The notes under the pieces were generated by a model. The model was given only the letters and a program-made list of their open reading frames with translations. It searched no databases and had not been told where the DNA came from. Position numbers and translations under genes: made by a program. Positions 17,483 to 24,983 of a DNA stretch of 64,000 bases are shown piece by piece; the first letter of the stretch is position 1; the number at the start of each line of letters is the position of its first letter. The stretch covers positions 3,782,001 through 3,846,000 of the forward strand of contig JAWLBI010000001.1 of assembly GCA_041394985.1 (NCBI GenBank). The letters are read 5' to 3'. Origin of the DNA: JAGLON01 sp041394985 (GTDB lineage: Bacteria; Zixibacteria; MSB-5A5; GN15; JAAZOE01).

Positions 17483-17735
17483 TGGGCAACTCCAAATAGA
17501 TTATTTCACGGGTTGTGGTTGTGGAATCACAAATCAATCGGAATCCAACACTATGCATCTACTACGGAGAGGGGGGCAAATAGTTGCATTGACGAGGATA
17601 TGAGTGGTGGCAGAGAGCGGCAGATCGGCACAGAGTGCCTCAGAGTGTGCGGCGTATCGAATTACATTTTCCAAGGTATCGCTTCAAGGTATACAGATAT
17701 CGTCACTCGTGTGTGCCTGTTGAATATATCCTGAG

Positions 17736-17764
17736 ATTGCGACGCCCTAAGAAGGGCTCGCAAT
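17736..17764. repeat. REP-like palindrome
   Basis: ATTGCGA-C-GCCCT and AGGGC-TCGCAAT form a 12-bp stem with one bulged C and a 4-base loop. The TCGCAATGACA edge resembles interspersed palindromic elements seen in many bacterial genomes. Confidence 0.5.
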
Positions 17765-17860
17765 GACACGTGCTTGTAAATACTATATCAACATACTCGC
17801 CACCGAGGAATCCATCCATTTACTGACTGGTAAAAATACTTACTTGGGTAAAGGCAATAA

Positions 17861-17893
17861 TGTGGAGGAGGTAGGATTTGATCCCGCGATCCT
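17861..17893 (-). repeat. Degenerate tRNA-Ser 3'-end copy (possible att remnant)
   Basis: Fifteen bases at 17864-17878 (GGAGGAGGTAGGATT) are identical to 37153-37167 in the tRNA-Ser gene, and the match continues with a few differences (TTTGATCCCGCGATCCT versus TTCGAACCCACGGTACCT). It covers acceptor 3' strand, T arm and part of the variable arm. The T stem no longer pairs fully and no 5' half is present, so it is not a functional tRNA. Confidence 0.6.
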
Positions 17894-17920
17894 ATATTTC
17901 ACCGATGAATCAGAAAATTC

Positions 17921-20131
17921 TTATGAGGCCTCGAGTTCTTCATTGGCCAGCAGTTTGCCGACGAAGAGACACGAATTTTTTACGAAGAAGACTATCGGTA
18001 AATCGCCGACGAGAGATTCCAGGCGTTCGATATATTCCATTTCCTCACCGGCCTCGGGAATCGCTAATCCCAGAAACACGGCATCGGCCGAGGCGCTTCG
18101 CGATTGTATCAGTTCGCTGATACTGGCATCCTTCGGTTTGATAAAGACGTCACAGTCTGCCTCAATGCGGATATCTTTGAGCAATGCCTCCAGATACAGC
18201 CCGGTGTTTTTCTGCGCGAATTCATTGGATGCGGCGCAAAGGATTTTCAGATCGGAGCCTCGCCATTCAGGATTGCGAGTCAGCAAATAGGCCAGCAGGA
18301 GCATCAGATCGCTGTTTTGTTTCAGGCCTCCCCACCAGACATGAATCTCTCGCCGCACTTTGCGGACGGGGAAAACATGCTGCGGATTGATTTTTCCGAT
18401 GATAACCGATTTTTGTATTTTTTCGAGTTTGCGTGCAGTGATGAGCAAATCCGATAACATGTTCGGATCCCTGGGCCACCCCAGCACGATCGTATTACTG
18501 GAAAATCCGGCGATTCCGTTAGCCTGAGATACATCGGCGATGCCATCGATGATATTGTCGACGACATCGACCTCGGCAAAGACAGTCAATTCCTCGTTTT
18601 TCAGGATATCCTGAATGGCGCCGAGTCTTTCATGGACATCGATCTCGTCGTGCAACAGGTTACCGACGACGAGTTCGCACACCGTGACTACTCCCCTGTT
18701 CTGGCTGAACCAGGAGGCGAATTTTATAAGATCCAGTTTTCGTCTGGCATCGTCAACGAAGACCAGAACGTGCGGCCTCCAATTGCGGGCGCTCATGCTG
18801 CGGTGCGACAGACGAATGAGGGCCCAGCGCAGCATTGCCTCATAGAGTCCTCGGCGGGCATCTCCCCAGGTGGCGCGCTGTTCCCTGCGGGAGAATATCA
18901 GCCAGAGGAGGATTTCTATAGATATAGCGATGATGCTTGCCACGGGGCTGATTAGGAACATTACCCAAATACAAGCGAGTCCGTTGGCGATGTTGAGCGC
19001 CCAGGGGATGCGAAAGCGTGGTCTCCATGAGGGGTCACCGCTTAAAGATTCCAATCCTGCTACGATATTGACGGTTCCATAAACCGTCAGGAAGAACATC
19101 GTCACGACCTGTGCGACAACATTCAGGTCTCCGAGGAAAACCGCGGCCAGGGCAATCAGGCTGGTCAGTATCAGGGCGACGCGAATGCCGTTTTCTCCGG
19201 AGACGAAGGCATTCAGGCGAGTGCCGGATATTTGATCGCGGCAGACGGCTTGCAGCGTTCGCGGCGCACCGAGTACGGAACCGACGGCTGACGAGAGTAT
19301 GGCTCCCCACAATCCGGGCAATACCAGAAAGGCGCCGAATGGGGCTATTTTCAACCAGATCAATGAATCGGTCTGGAGTGAATAGGCATCAGTCGCGCGA
19401 TCGAGAAGTACCGGAATCGCCAAATAAACAATAAAGCCGGTGACGGTTGCCAGAATCGCCCCGACAGGGATCGCTTTGCTTGGATTTTTCAAGTCACCGG
19501 ACAGACTGAGGCCTGCCATGACGCCGGTAACGGCAGGGAAAAAGACTGCGAATCCGACCCAAAAACCGATGTCACTAACCTGAATAAGTGACGGATCTAT
19601 TTCTGTCGGTTTGACTGCGGTCAGGGCACCGATCGCAAGCGCAGCTAACGATACAACAACCAAAACCAGTAGCGGAATCTGGGATTTCAGGGCGAATTTC
19701 GCACCGTAGATCGAACTGGCCGAGACAATCAATATAACCACAATACAAGTTGGCAGGAGAGGAACGTCAGGCCAGACAATTCTCATAGATTCGGCCAAAC
19801 CGTAGGAATACAGTGTTACTGAGATGGCCTGCGAAAGAAATAGCGGAATCCCGATCGCCGCGCCGACCCCCAATCCGAGACTGCGGGAGATGATAAAATA
19901 GGCGCCGCCTCCCCCGACTTTCATATTTGTGGCCATCGATGAGAAGGACAGCGTCGTTATCAGTGTGATGGAATTGGCAATGATGACCACAAGGATGGTC
20001 TGGGTCAGTCCCATGTGGCCGACGACCCAGCCGAAGCGCAGGTACATGATCACGCCAAGGATAGTCAGAATCGTTGGCGTAAATACTCCCAAAAAGGCTC
20101 CGAGAGTCGGTTTCGATTGCTGTTCCAACAC
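17921..20131 (-). CDS. SLC12-type cation-chloride cotransporter / APC permease
   Basis: The 736-residue protein has about 450 residues of APC-fold membrane domain with about 12 helices. The first helices read TPTILTILGVIMYLRFGWVVG, typical of the eukaryotic NKCC/KCC family, and GGGGAYFIISRSLG matches the family's TM3 region. The remaining ~280 cytoplasmic residues (from RPHVLVFVDD) match the SLC12 C-terminal regulatory domain, including SNTIVLGWPRD and a late KPKDASISELI stretch. It probably co-transports chloride with K+ and/or Na+, though an amino acid substrate cannot be excluded. It begins at 20131 with no upstream operon partner. GC content resembles the chromosomal genes rather than the AT-rich island. 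Confidence 0.88.
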   Translation of the reverse strand: MLEQQSKPTLGAFLGVFTPTILTILGVIMYLRFGWVVGHMGLTQTILVVIIANSITLITTLSFSSMATNMKVGGGGAYFIISRSLGLGVGAAIGIPLFLSQAISVTLYSYGLAESMRIVWPDVPLLPTCIVVILIVSASSIYGAKFALKSQIPLLVLVVVSLAALAIGALTAVKPTEIDPSLIQVSDIGFWVGFAVFFPAVTGVMAGLSLSGDLKNPSKAIPVGAILATVTGFIVYLAIPVLLDRATDAYSLQTDSLIWLKIAPFGAFLVLPGLWGAILSSAVGSVLGAPRTLQAVCRDQISGTRLNAFVSGENGIRVALILTSLIALAAVFLGDLNVVAQVVTMFFLTVYGTVNIVAGLESLSGDPSWRPRFRIPWALNIANGLACIWVMFLISPVASIIAISIEILLWLIFSRREQRATWGDARRGLYEAMLRWALIRLSHRSMSARNWRPHVLVFVDDARRKLDLIKFASWFSQNRGVVTVCELVVGNLLHDEIDVHERLGAIQDILKNEELTVFAEVDVVDNIIDGIADVSQANGIAGFSSNTIVLGWPRDPNMLSDLLITARKLEKIQKSVIIGKINPQHVFPVRKVRREIHVWWGGLKQNSDLMLLLAYLLTRNPEWRGSDLKILCAASNEFAQKNTGLYLEALLKDIRIEADCDVFIKPKDASISELIQSRSASADAVFLGLAIPEAGEEMEYIERLESLVGDLPIVFFVKNSCLFVGKLLANEELEAS

Positions 20132-20611
20132 GTACTCCTTTACGATTGCCGGAGGACTTACACAGGCCGATGGCTACTCCGTTTTAGCATCGGTTTCACC
20201 CGAGAATACCGTATTAACCGGCCACAGATTCCAGTTATACGTATTACGTAATTAATAGTTGAGAATATCGCAGGGAGTAAAGAAAAAAACAGATTGGGTC
20301 GCCTCTTCGCCGGGCGGGCTATCCTTTATATACCGTCCGGTGCCCCTGCCCTTCCTACGGTTGGGATCAGATGCCCTGCCTACACATCCTGTCACTTCGC
20401 CAACCGTATTATTATAACACCCGGTAGCATGACCCTATAGGGTCGTGATCGCTCGCATCTTCTCATATACCGGATTGAATAGCTCTGCTATTCGGCAGGA
20501 GATTAACTAGTCAATGGATTTCGATTGCGCAAAGGTATCGGCTTAAAGTATATTTAAAGCAGCAATGACATATTCACATTGCTTCCACCATTTTTTACCG
20601 AGGAGATGTAT
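20132..20611. other. Intergenic region between divergent genes
   Basis: These 480 bases separate the divergently transcribed cotransporter and propeller lipoprotein and should contain both promoters. A perfect 14-bp palindrome lies at 20431-20444. I see no open frame with coding character and no clear consensus promoter. Confidence 0.5.
20431..20444. promoter_or_regulatory. Perfect 14-bp palindrome, possible operator
   Basis: GACCCTATAGGGTC is self-complementary; the flanks extend the symmetry imperfectly (CATGACCC / GGGTCGTG). In a divergent intergenic region it could be a dimeric repressor site or just a hairpin. Confidence 0.35.
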
Positions 20612-21730
20612 ATGAATTTCCGAATCGTGTCGCGACTTGTGTTTCTCGTCGCCATTTTTGCGTTTGGCACAGTCATGGTCGGGTGTTCGGATGATGATAA
20701 GAGCACGTGTCCTTCTTCGACGGGTCTATGGTCATGGGCAGCATTGGGGAGTGGGGCCAATAATTATGTTTGGACCTGCGAGATGTACAATAACAAGTTA
20801 TTTGTTTCTGGTGATTTCGATTCCTGTGGAGGGGTTGCGGCCAATCACATTGCGGCTTTGAACGGTTCCGCCTGGGGACCGGTCGGAAGTGGACTTGATG
20901 CAACCGCAATTGATTTTTGTGTATACGATGGGAAGTTAATCGCGGGCGGATATTTTACGCATGCCGGCGGCGTGGCGGCCAATTACATTGCCGCCTGGGA
21001 TGGCACAACATGGTCGCCGCTGGGGCAGGGCTTGAATAATGCAGTTTTTGATCTCTGCGTATATAATGGTATGCTGATTGCCGCCGGGCAATTCACTACC
21101 GCGGGCGGTGTCAGTGCCAATCGGATCGCGATGTGGAACGGATCTTCATGGTCCCCGATAGGAACCGGAATGAATGGCGCGATACATTCCCTGTTTGCCG
21201 ATAGCACTATTCTCTTCGCCGGCGGATGGTTTACGACAGCCGGCGGCGCAACCGCGAATTATGTCGCATACTGGAACGGCTCATCGTGGAATGCCTTTGG
21301 AACCGGTGTATCCGGTGGCACCAACACCGGCGTATATTCAATGGCAATCTATGACAATAGACTAATTGTGGGCGGGAATTTCACCAGCGCCGGAGGTGTC
21401 AGCGCCAATCATATCGCCAGCACGGTAATCACTAATTGGTATCCCCTTGGTAGCGGTATGAGCGGAACATTTGGCGGCAATCCGGTGGTCCTTGGTCTGG
21501 AATTGTTTGACGACAAGTTGATCGCCTGCGGTCAATTTATTACGGCCGGGGGAATCGGCGTGAACGGAATCGCATCATGGGACGGCTCCGAATGGACACC
21601 CCTGAGTTCGGGTATGAATAATGTGGTTGAAGATATTGCGGTGACGAGCGACTGCATATATGCGGTTGGCATGTTCACCACGGCCGGCGGGGTTGCGGCC
21701 AATTATATCGCCGAGTGGAAGCAAAGATAA
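20612..21730 (+). CDS. Lipoprotein with tandem beta-propeller repeats
   Basis: The 372-residue protein starts with a lipoprotein signal peptide; the lipobox is VMVGC, followed by an Asp-rich spacer (SDDDKSTC). The mature part is at least seven repeats of about 50 residues with the pattern W-x-LGxGM...YNxxLxxxGxFTTAGGVxANxIAxWNGxxW. These delta-60-like repeats are predicted to form a beta-propeller. I chose the ATG at 20612 because GAGGAG ends 7 bases upstream; ATGs at 20579 and 20606 fit less well. It is anchored by lipid at a membrane, function unknown. A terminator follows at 21762. Confidence 0.85.
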   Translation: MNFRIVSRLVFLVAIFAFGTVMVGCSDDDKSTCPSSTGLWSWAALGSGANNYVWTCEMYNNKLFVSGDFDSCGGVAANHIAALNGSAWGPVGSGLDATAIDFCVYDGKLIAGGYFTHAGGVAANYIAAWDGTTWSPLGQGLNNAVFDLCVYNGMLIAAGQFTTAGGVSANRIAMWNGSSWSPIGTGMNGAIHSLFADSTILFAGGWFTTAGGATANYVAYWNGSSWNAFGTGVSGGTNTGVYSMAIYDNRLIVGGNFTSAGGVSANHIASTVITNWYPLGSGMSGTFGGNPVVLGLELFDDKLIACGQFITAGGIGVNGIASWDGSEWTPLSSGMNNVVEDIAVTSDCIYAVGMFTTAGGVAANYIAEWKQR

Positions 21731-21761
21731 CAACTCGCTATCCACCCAAAAAACTATTTGC

Positions 21762-21799
21762 AAGCGGCGTCGATGAGTAGACTCTCGGCGCCGCTTTTT
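21762..21799 (+). terminator. Intrinsic terminator after the propeller lipoprotein
   Basis: An 8-bp stem (AAGCGGCG with CGCCGCTT) closes a partly paired loop and is followed by a T run ending at 21799. It lies 31 bases after the stop codon at 21730. Confidence 0.8.
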
Positions 21800-21894
21800 A
21801 TTTGCATAATAAAGGGAGAACATTCTTTGTCAACGGAGTTGAAAATCAGGTAATAATGAATTCAGAGTCGTTGACGGTTATGCGGGCTTCAGTC

Positions 21895-21923
21895 TTGACA
21901 CTCCGGCGATGCTGTAATATATT
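21895..21923 (+). promoter_or_regulatory. Predicted sigma-70-type promoter
   Basis: TTGACA at 21895-21900 and TATATT at 21918-21923 with a 17-base spacer lie after the upstream terminator. The implied transcript has a leader of about 195 bases containing a 22-codon ORF before the acetyltransferase start. Confidence 0.6.
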
Positions 21924-21994
21924 GCCAATCGTTGTATAACAATCTGCTCTATGCCGTAATCTATACGGTCAACCGGAAAGGAGGTGATTCGATC

Positions 21995-22063
21995 ATGCAT
22001 TTGTACTATCAAAGGCGTCAAACTGCAGGAACGAGTCGGATTGCCTTCTCCAACCCCGGATAA
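21995..22063 (+). CDS. Possible 22-residue leader peptide
   Basis: The ATG at 21995 is preceded by AAAGGAGGTGAT (21977-21988), a 12-base complement to the usual 3' end of 16S rRNA and the strongest ribosome site I see in the window. The ORF encodes MHLYYQRRQTAGTSRIAFSN and two more residues, then TAA. It lies between a predicted promoter and the acetyltransferase gene 63 bases downstream. It is basic and hydrophilic, without a membrane segment. It could be a leader peptide that regulates the downstream gene, or a small protein of its own. Confidence 0.4.
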   Translation: MHLYYQRRQTAGTSRIAFSNPG

Positions 22064-22126
22064 GGTCAAGTTCGATTTCTCCCAATGTGACTCCAAACAA
22101 CAATAAAAGATTTTAAGGAGTCATGA

Positions 22127-22948
22127 ATGACCGAACTTAAAAACGAAAACGGAATCACTTGCGTCCGTCTCTTTGTAATTCAAGAGGATGGCGAGGCCTG
22201 GGCCGTTGTCGTTTCCTGGAAAAAGGGAGTCGATGGCGTACCGGACAGTCGTGCCTTCAATAATGCAATTGAATCATGCATCGGAGAATGTGAGAAGAGT
22301 GGTGCACTCTACATAGGCAGCCGTGTCGTCACTGCGACCAGGGGAGTTGATGAGGCATTAACAACCGCGAGGGCTGCTCTTCATCGCAATTCGCTCTCCT
22401 CACACGGTTTCAAGCGGGGCGAAGACCGTGTCGAATACTGCATGGATCTCGCCGATGCAATTACGGCACTCGATAGGGTAAAAAGTAAAACTGAACTTGA
22501 CTGGAACTGCGTCGACACGAAGAATGAGTCGGAGCTCGAGCGGGCGGCCGATTTGCTTATTCGGGCAAGTGAGGGCGACCCGGCGTCCGATACCGGCGGA
22601 GACGCGTTGGGGTTTTTAAGGACTATGCTTGAGGAGAATGAAACAACCCAGGCGCCCGAACGCTTGCAGATCGGGATGTATAAGAACGAACCCGCGGCGG
22701 TTCTCGCGCTCAAGGTTTACCCCAGCGACGGATGGGCTACTATTTATTATCTTGGCGTGCTGCCAGTCTTTCGCAGGCGAGGATTCGGTGCCAGCGCCAT
22801 GCTTCAGGCATTCAATTCACTAAAGGCCATGGGTGGGAAAATCTATCACGACGGAACCGCATCGGGGAATACCGCGGCACGGGCGCTTTTTGAGCGACTT
22901 GGGCAGCCTCCATTTCGAATCATGGAAGAATGGATTTTGAAAAAGTAG
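22127..22948 (+). CDS. GNAT-family N-acetyltransferase
   Basis: The 273-residue protein has a recognisable GNAT core in its C-terminal ~120 residues: a central strand ATIYYLGVLPVFRRRGFGAS with the acetyl-CoA binding R/Q-x-x-G-x-G/A-like loop (RRRGFGAS), then TASGNTAARALFERLG, which is motif B. The N-terminal ~140 residues are not recognised; they contain a Glu/Lys-rich helix region and no motif. TAAGGAG lies just before the start. The acceptor substrate is unknown. Confidence 0.85.
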   Translation: MTELKNENGITCVRLFVIQEDGEAWAVVVSWKKGVDGVPDSRAFNNAIESCIGECEKSGALYIGSRVVTATRGVDEALTTARAALHRNSLSSHGFKRGEDRVEYCMDLADAITALDRVKSKTELDWNCVDTKNESELERAADLLIRASEGDPASDTGGDALGFLRTMLEENETTQAPERLQIGMYKNEPAAVLALKVYPSDGWATIYYLGVLPVFRRRGFGASAMLQAFNSLKAMGGKIYHDGTASGNTAARALFERLGQPPFRIMEEWILKK

Positions 22949-23000
22949 GGTGCGATTCAGTCAGTGGTAATAAGAAATCAGTATGTAATCCATAGCAAAT

Positions 23001-23026
23001 AAGCCGCTGCATTGCAGCGGCTTTCA
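23001..23026 (+). terminator. Perfect hairpin after the acetyltransferase
   Basis: AAGCCGCTGC and GCAGCGGCTT form a 10-bp perfect stem with a 3-base loop, 52 bases after the GNAT stop. Only TTT then CAAATTT follows, so it is a modest intrinsic terminator. Confidence 0.6.
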
Positions 23027-23032
23027 AATTTA

Positions 23033-23050
23033 TGGCGGGCAAGCTGGGAC
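23033..23050 (-). repeat. tRNA 3'-end-like fragment
   Basis: On the minus strand this reads GTCCCAGCTTGCCCGCCA, like the 3' part of a T arm, acceptor strand, discriminator and CCA. No matching 5' half is nearby. It shares TTATGGCGG with the edge of the intact tRNA-Ser at 37147. Confidence 0.4.
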
Positions 23051-23203
23051 AAGTTCAGAACTCTGGCAATCGGCCGAATATGATTTCGAAAGTCGAAGTT
23101 ATAATCTTTGCAAATAAGGCGGATGAAACCGCGCCGGTCAAATTAAACTTACGACCACTGAAGATAGGTCAACCTACGCGACAGCCAAAAACCATATGAT
23201 ATA

Positions 23204-23223
23204 TGGCGGAGAGGCTGGGATTC
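23204..23223 (-). repeat. tRNA-Ser 3'-end fragment (possible attL)
   Basis: The minus strand reads GAATCCCAGCCTCTCCGCCA, the typical last 20 bases of a bacterial tRNA-Ser. It aligns in the same orientation with 37149-37168, with about four differences. No tRNA body is attached. It sits where the composition changes to the AT-rich island that ends at the intact tRNA-Ser, as an attL site would. Confidence 0.5.
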
Positions 23224-23300
23224 TCCGTACAGTATTTTCGCCAACTTCTTATACAACTGTAAATTAGCCGTATTCCGTTGCCATCCCTTGCGTTAACTTC

Positions 23301-23350
23301 CGTCGAGTTGGATCAAGTTGCATCGAGTTGCGTTAAGTTGCGTATAGTTC
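23301..23350. repeat. Five 10-bp iteron-like direct repeats
   Basis: Consecutive decamers CGTCGAGTTG, GATCAAGTTG, CATCGAGTTG, CGTTAAGTTG and CGTATAGTTC share an AGTT core at exactly one helical turn. A TTGTTAGAA duplication follows directly. Helically phased repeats of this kind can be protein-binding arrays (recombinase arm sites or replication iterons). Confidence 0.55.
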
Positions 23351-23372
23351 GTTGTTAGAAAATTGTTAGAAG

Positions 23373-23404
23373 GCAGGCATGAAAAATCGCCTTGACATGC
23401 CTGC
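23373..23404. repeat. 9-bp inverted repeat
   Basis: GCAGGCATG and CATGCCTGC flank a 14-base spacer, immediately downstream of the last gene of the RHS locus (minus strand). There is no T run on the minus strand after the stem, so its role as terminator is uncertain. Confidence 0.4.
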
Positions 23405-23410
23405 TTCCAA

Positions 23411-23686
23411 CTATACGATACTAAAACTTCCAGTATGGCGAAAGCCGTCCATAATACAGGTAATTAAATGGTCGGAAATACTTCCCTTCAAACAAGCCGT
23501 GGAAAATAAACCCTGCTCCACCGAGCCCCTGACTGGGCTAATAATTCGTATAAGCCTCATACCTGCGGTAATCCACACGCCATTTTCTTCATATTGAATA
23601 CGCTTGAAATGGACAAAGTGGTCACGATGATGTTGAATTCTGGTAATGGCCCCTTCCGGTATTTCTCGCACTGGAGCTGTATTCAT
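23411..23686 (-). CDS. Small protein following orphan RHS cassette (candidate immunity protein)
   Basis: This 91-residue protein of unrecognised family starts 7 bases after the stop of the orphan RHS C-terminal cassette. It has no signal peptide or clear membrane segment. Toxin-immunity pairs at RHS loci have exactly this arrangement, a C-terminal toxin fragment followed by a small unrelated gene, so an immunity role is inferred from position. It could also be a non-functional remnant. Confidence 0.4.
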   Translation of the reverse strand: MNTAPVREIPEGAITRIQHHRDHFVHFKRIQYEENGVWITAGMRLIRIISPVRGSVEQGLFSTACLKGSISDHLITCIMDGFRHTGSFSIV

Positions 23687-23692
23687 GACTGC

Positions 23693-24400
23693 CTAGTCAC
23701 CATGATCCAATGTCCCGTCTCGGCATACTGTCTTCACACTCCTCTTGCCATCATCAATTATCCCATCCATTCGATCCGGATCAACAGAATGTCTTTTGTA
23801 ATTTGCCTCGCCAAATTTCCCGTCTTCCCTCGGGAACTCTTTATATATTTGGACAGAAGGATCATCATCACCGCGAATAGCGATTTGAAGTCTGAAGGCA
23901 TCTTTTGCAACCGCTCCCAAGGAGGTCAAATGGCTTAGCGATGCCAACGCGTCGGAACCATTACGAATACTCTGAAATGGATTTGCCCAATCAACCTTGC
24001 CCGTTTTGGTGTTAAAAACTCCAAATCCAAAATTAATTACAGTCGCCCCTTGACCTGAGAGCTCCGAAAAGGCTTTAGAGTTAATTGCGCTTGAGGCGGC
24101 TAACCCTCCGATCTCTGTATAAGCGGTACTGATGTAATCTCCGACATACGCGCTGGCGCCTCCTATTATCGCCCCTCCAAAAACATAGAGCATGAATTTT
24201 AGGCCATGAGCGTGTTTCATATTTGCTATATGAAAACCAGCGATAGCTCCAAAAACCGCCCCTACTAAAAATGCAAAATCTCCATCCTTATCATACCAAG
24301 TAACAGGATTGTTCCCACAGTAAGTGAATCCACTTGCAAATTGAGTAGCTTTATCAATGGTAGTGAATTGACCTATGGCCGGATCATAGTATCGCAACAT
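23693..24400 (-). CDS. Orphan RHS core end plus variable C-terminal domain
   Basis: The frame begins with the end of an RHS-associated core (MLRYYDPAIGQFTTID, then FTYCGNNPVTWYDKDGD), the same segment that closes the core of the large RHS protein upstream (RYYEPGTGRFTTID, YNYCGNNPISSIDPDGN). Then comes an unrelated ~195-residue tip: two Gly-rich hydrophobic stretches (FLVGAVFGAIAGFHIA and FGGAIIGGASAYVGDY) and a charged C-terminal half of unknown function. There is no signal peptide or good ribosome site, so it may be a silent cassette able to recombine onto the main rhs gene. The tip is probably a toxin domain, by analogy with other RHS orphan cassettes. Confidence 0.7.
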   Translation of the reverse strand: MLRYYDPAIGQFTTIDKATQFASGFTYCGNNPVTWYDKDGDFAFLVGAVFGAIAGFHIANMKHAHGLKFMLYVFGGAIIGGASAYVGDYISTAYTEIGGLAASSAINSKAFSELSGQGATVINFGFGVFNTKTGKVDWANPFQSIRNGSDALASLSHLTSLGAVAKDAFRLQIAIRGDDDPSVQIYKEFPREDGKFGEANYKRHSVDPDRMDGIIDDGKRSVKTVCRDGTLDHGD

Positions 24401-24539
24401 GGGCCGACGGCCAATTGAGACGATAGAATAAGGAAAGAAGATCAGGAACGATAAACTGAATCAAAAAAAGGCCGTATAACAAACCGACCGAAGAGGCCTA
24501 AACTGTCCGGGAGGTCCTTGACTTTTACATATTATACTA

Positions 24540-24911
24540 TTATGTAACAGTATAGTTCTTTTTATAATTTGTAATATATCTAATAATAGCTGGTGTGACC
24601 ATCCAATATAACAGTGATCCAATTATCCCTAAACGAGGAGACAGTTTATTAAAGCAAATAACTATTATTATGGCACCTGCAATTACACAAATAAATGTTA
24701 TTTTTAGTTTTATCTTCGATAAGATAATATATAAATATACTGTTAACATTATACCTAGCATTGCTCCCCAAATTAATGCAATGGGTAATATGGTTGGCAC
24801 CATAAGAAATTTAATGTCAACTTTTCCAGTCATTGAAACAGTAAAAGTAATAACTGTTAGTACACTTCCAGTCATAGCAAACCCAAATATTTTCAATACC
24901 CGTCTAAGCAC
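24540..24911 (-). CDS. Four-TM small membrane protein after the RHS gene (candidate immunity)
   Basis: The 123-residue protein contains four hydrophobic segments (about residues 9-27, 36-60, 68-86 and 92-112) with short basic loops, and no recognised family. It starts with GTG at 24911, preceded by AAGGAG, 73 bases behind the stop of the giant RHS gene. In polymorphic toxin loci the gene directly after the toxin tip encodes its immunity protein. A membrane immunity protein would fit a toxin acting at the membrane or entering through it. The function is inferred from position only. Confidence 0.5.
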   Translation of the reverse strand: MLRRVLKIFGFAMTGSVLTVITFTVSMTGKVDIKFLMVPTILPIALIWGAMLGIMLTVYLYIILSKIKLKITFICVIAGAIIIVICFNKLSPRLGIIGSLLYWMVTPAIIRYITNYKKNYTVT

Positions 24912-24983
24912 ACCTCTCCTTCCTAGTGACCCAAGGAATAATTTACTTCAATAACAGATATACACCAACAAAAATCACGTTAC

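Larger units (their letters stand above)
17483..17920. other. Intergenic region with REP-like palindrome and tRNA remnant
   Basis: This is 438 bases without a convincing gene between the MDR start and the cotransporter stop. It holds a palindrome at 17736-17764 and a degenerate tRNA 3' end at 17861-17893, both listed separately. The rest shows no recognisable feature. A plus-strand reading frame through its right part is antisense to the cotransporter and is not credible. Confidence 0.6.
22949..23410. other. Left edge of accessory island: repeats and tRNA fragments
   Basis: These 462 bases carry no gene I can support. They hold a hairpin (23001-23026), two tRNA 3'-end-like fragments (23033-23050, 23204-23223), a 10-bp-period repeat (23301-23350) and an inverted repeat (23373-23404). 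The concentration of such elements marks a recombination-prone boundary, after which base composition becomes AT-rich. Confidence 0.6.

Noticed and set aside
17824..17874. Possible remnant of an integrase C-terminus ending Trp-Arg-Arg-stop before the tRNA-like fragment
   Set aside because: The frame is only about 16 codons long and the similarity to the 37.1 kb integrase end is too short to separate from chance beyond the att sequence itself.
17763..18290. Plus-strand frame of 175 codons near the tRNA remnant
   Set aside because: Most of it is antisense to the cotransporter's C-terminal domain, with Ser/Arg-rich shadow composition.
21977..21988. End of a 16S rRNA gene (anti-SD-like match)
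   Set aside because: The sequence is the complement (SD) and not the anti-SD, and no rRNA sequence lies nearby; it is a strong ribosome site.
23301..23350. CRISPR-like repeat array
   Set aside because: The units are only 10 bp with no spacers and no cas genes occur in the window.
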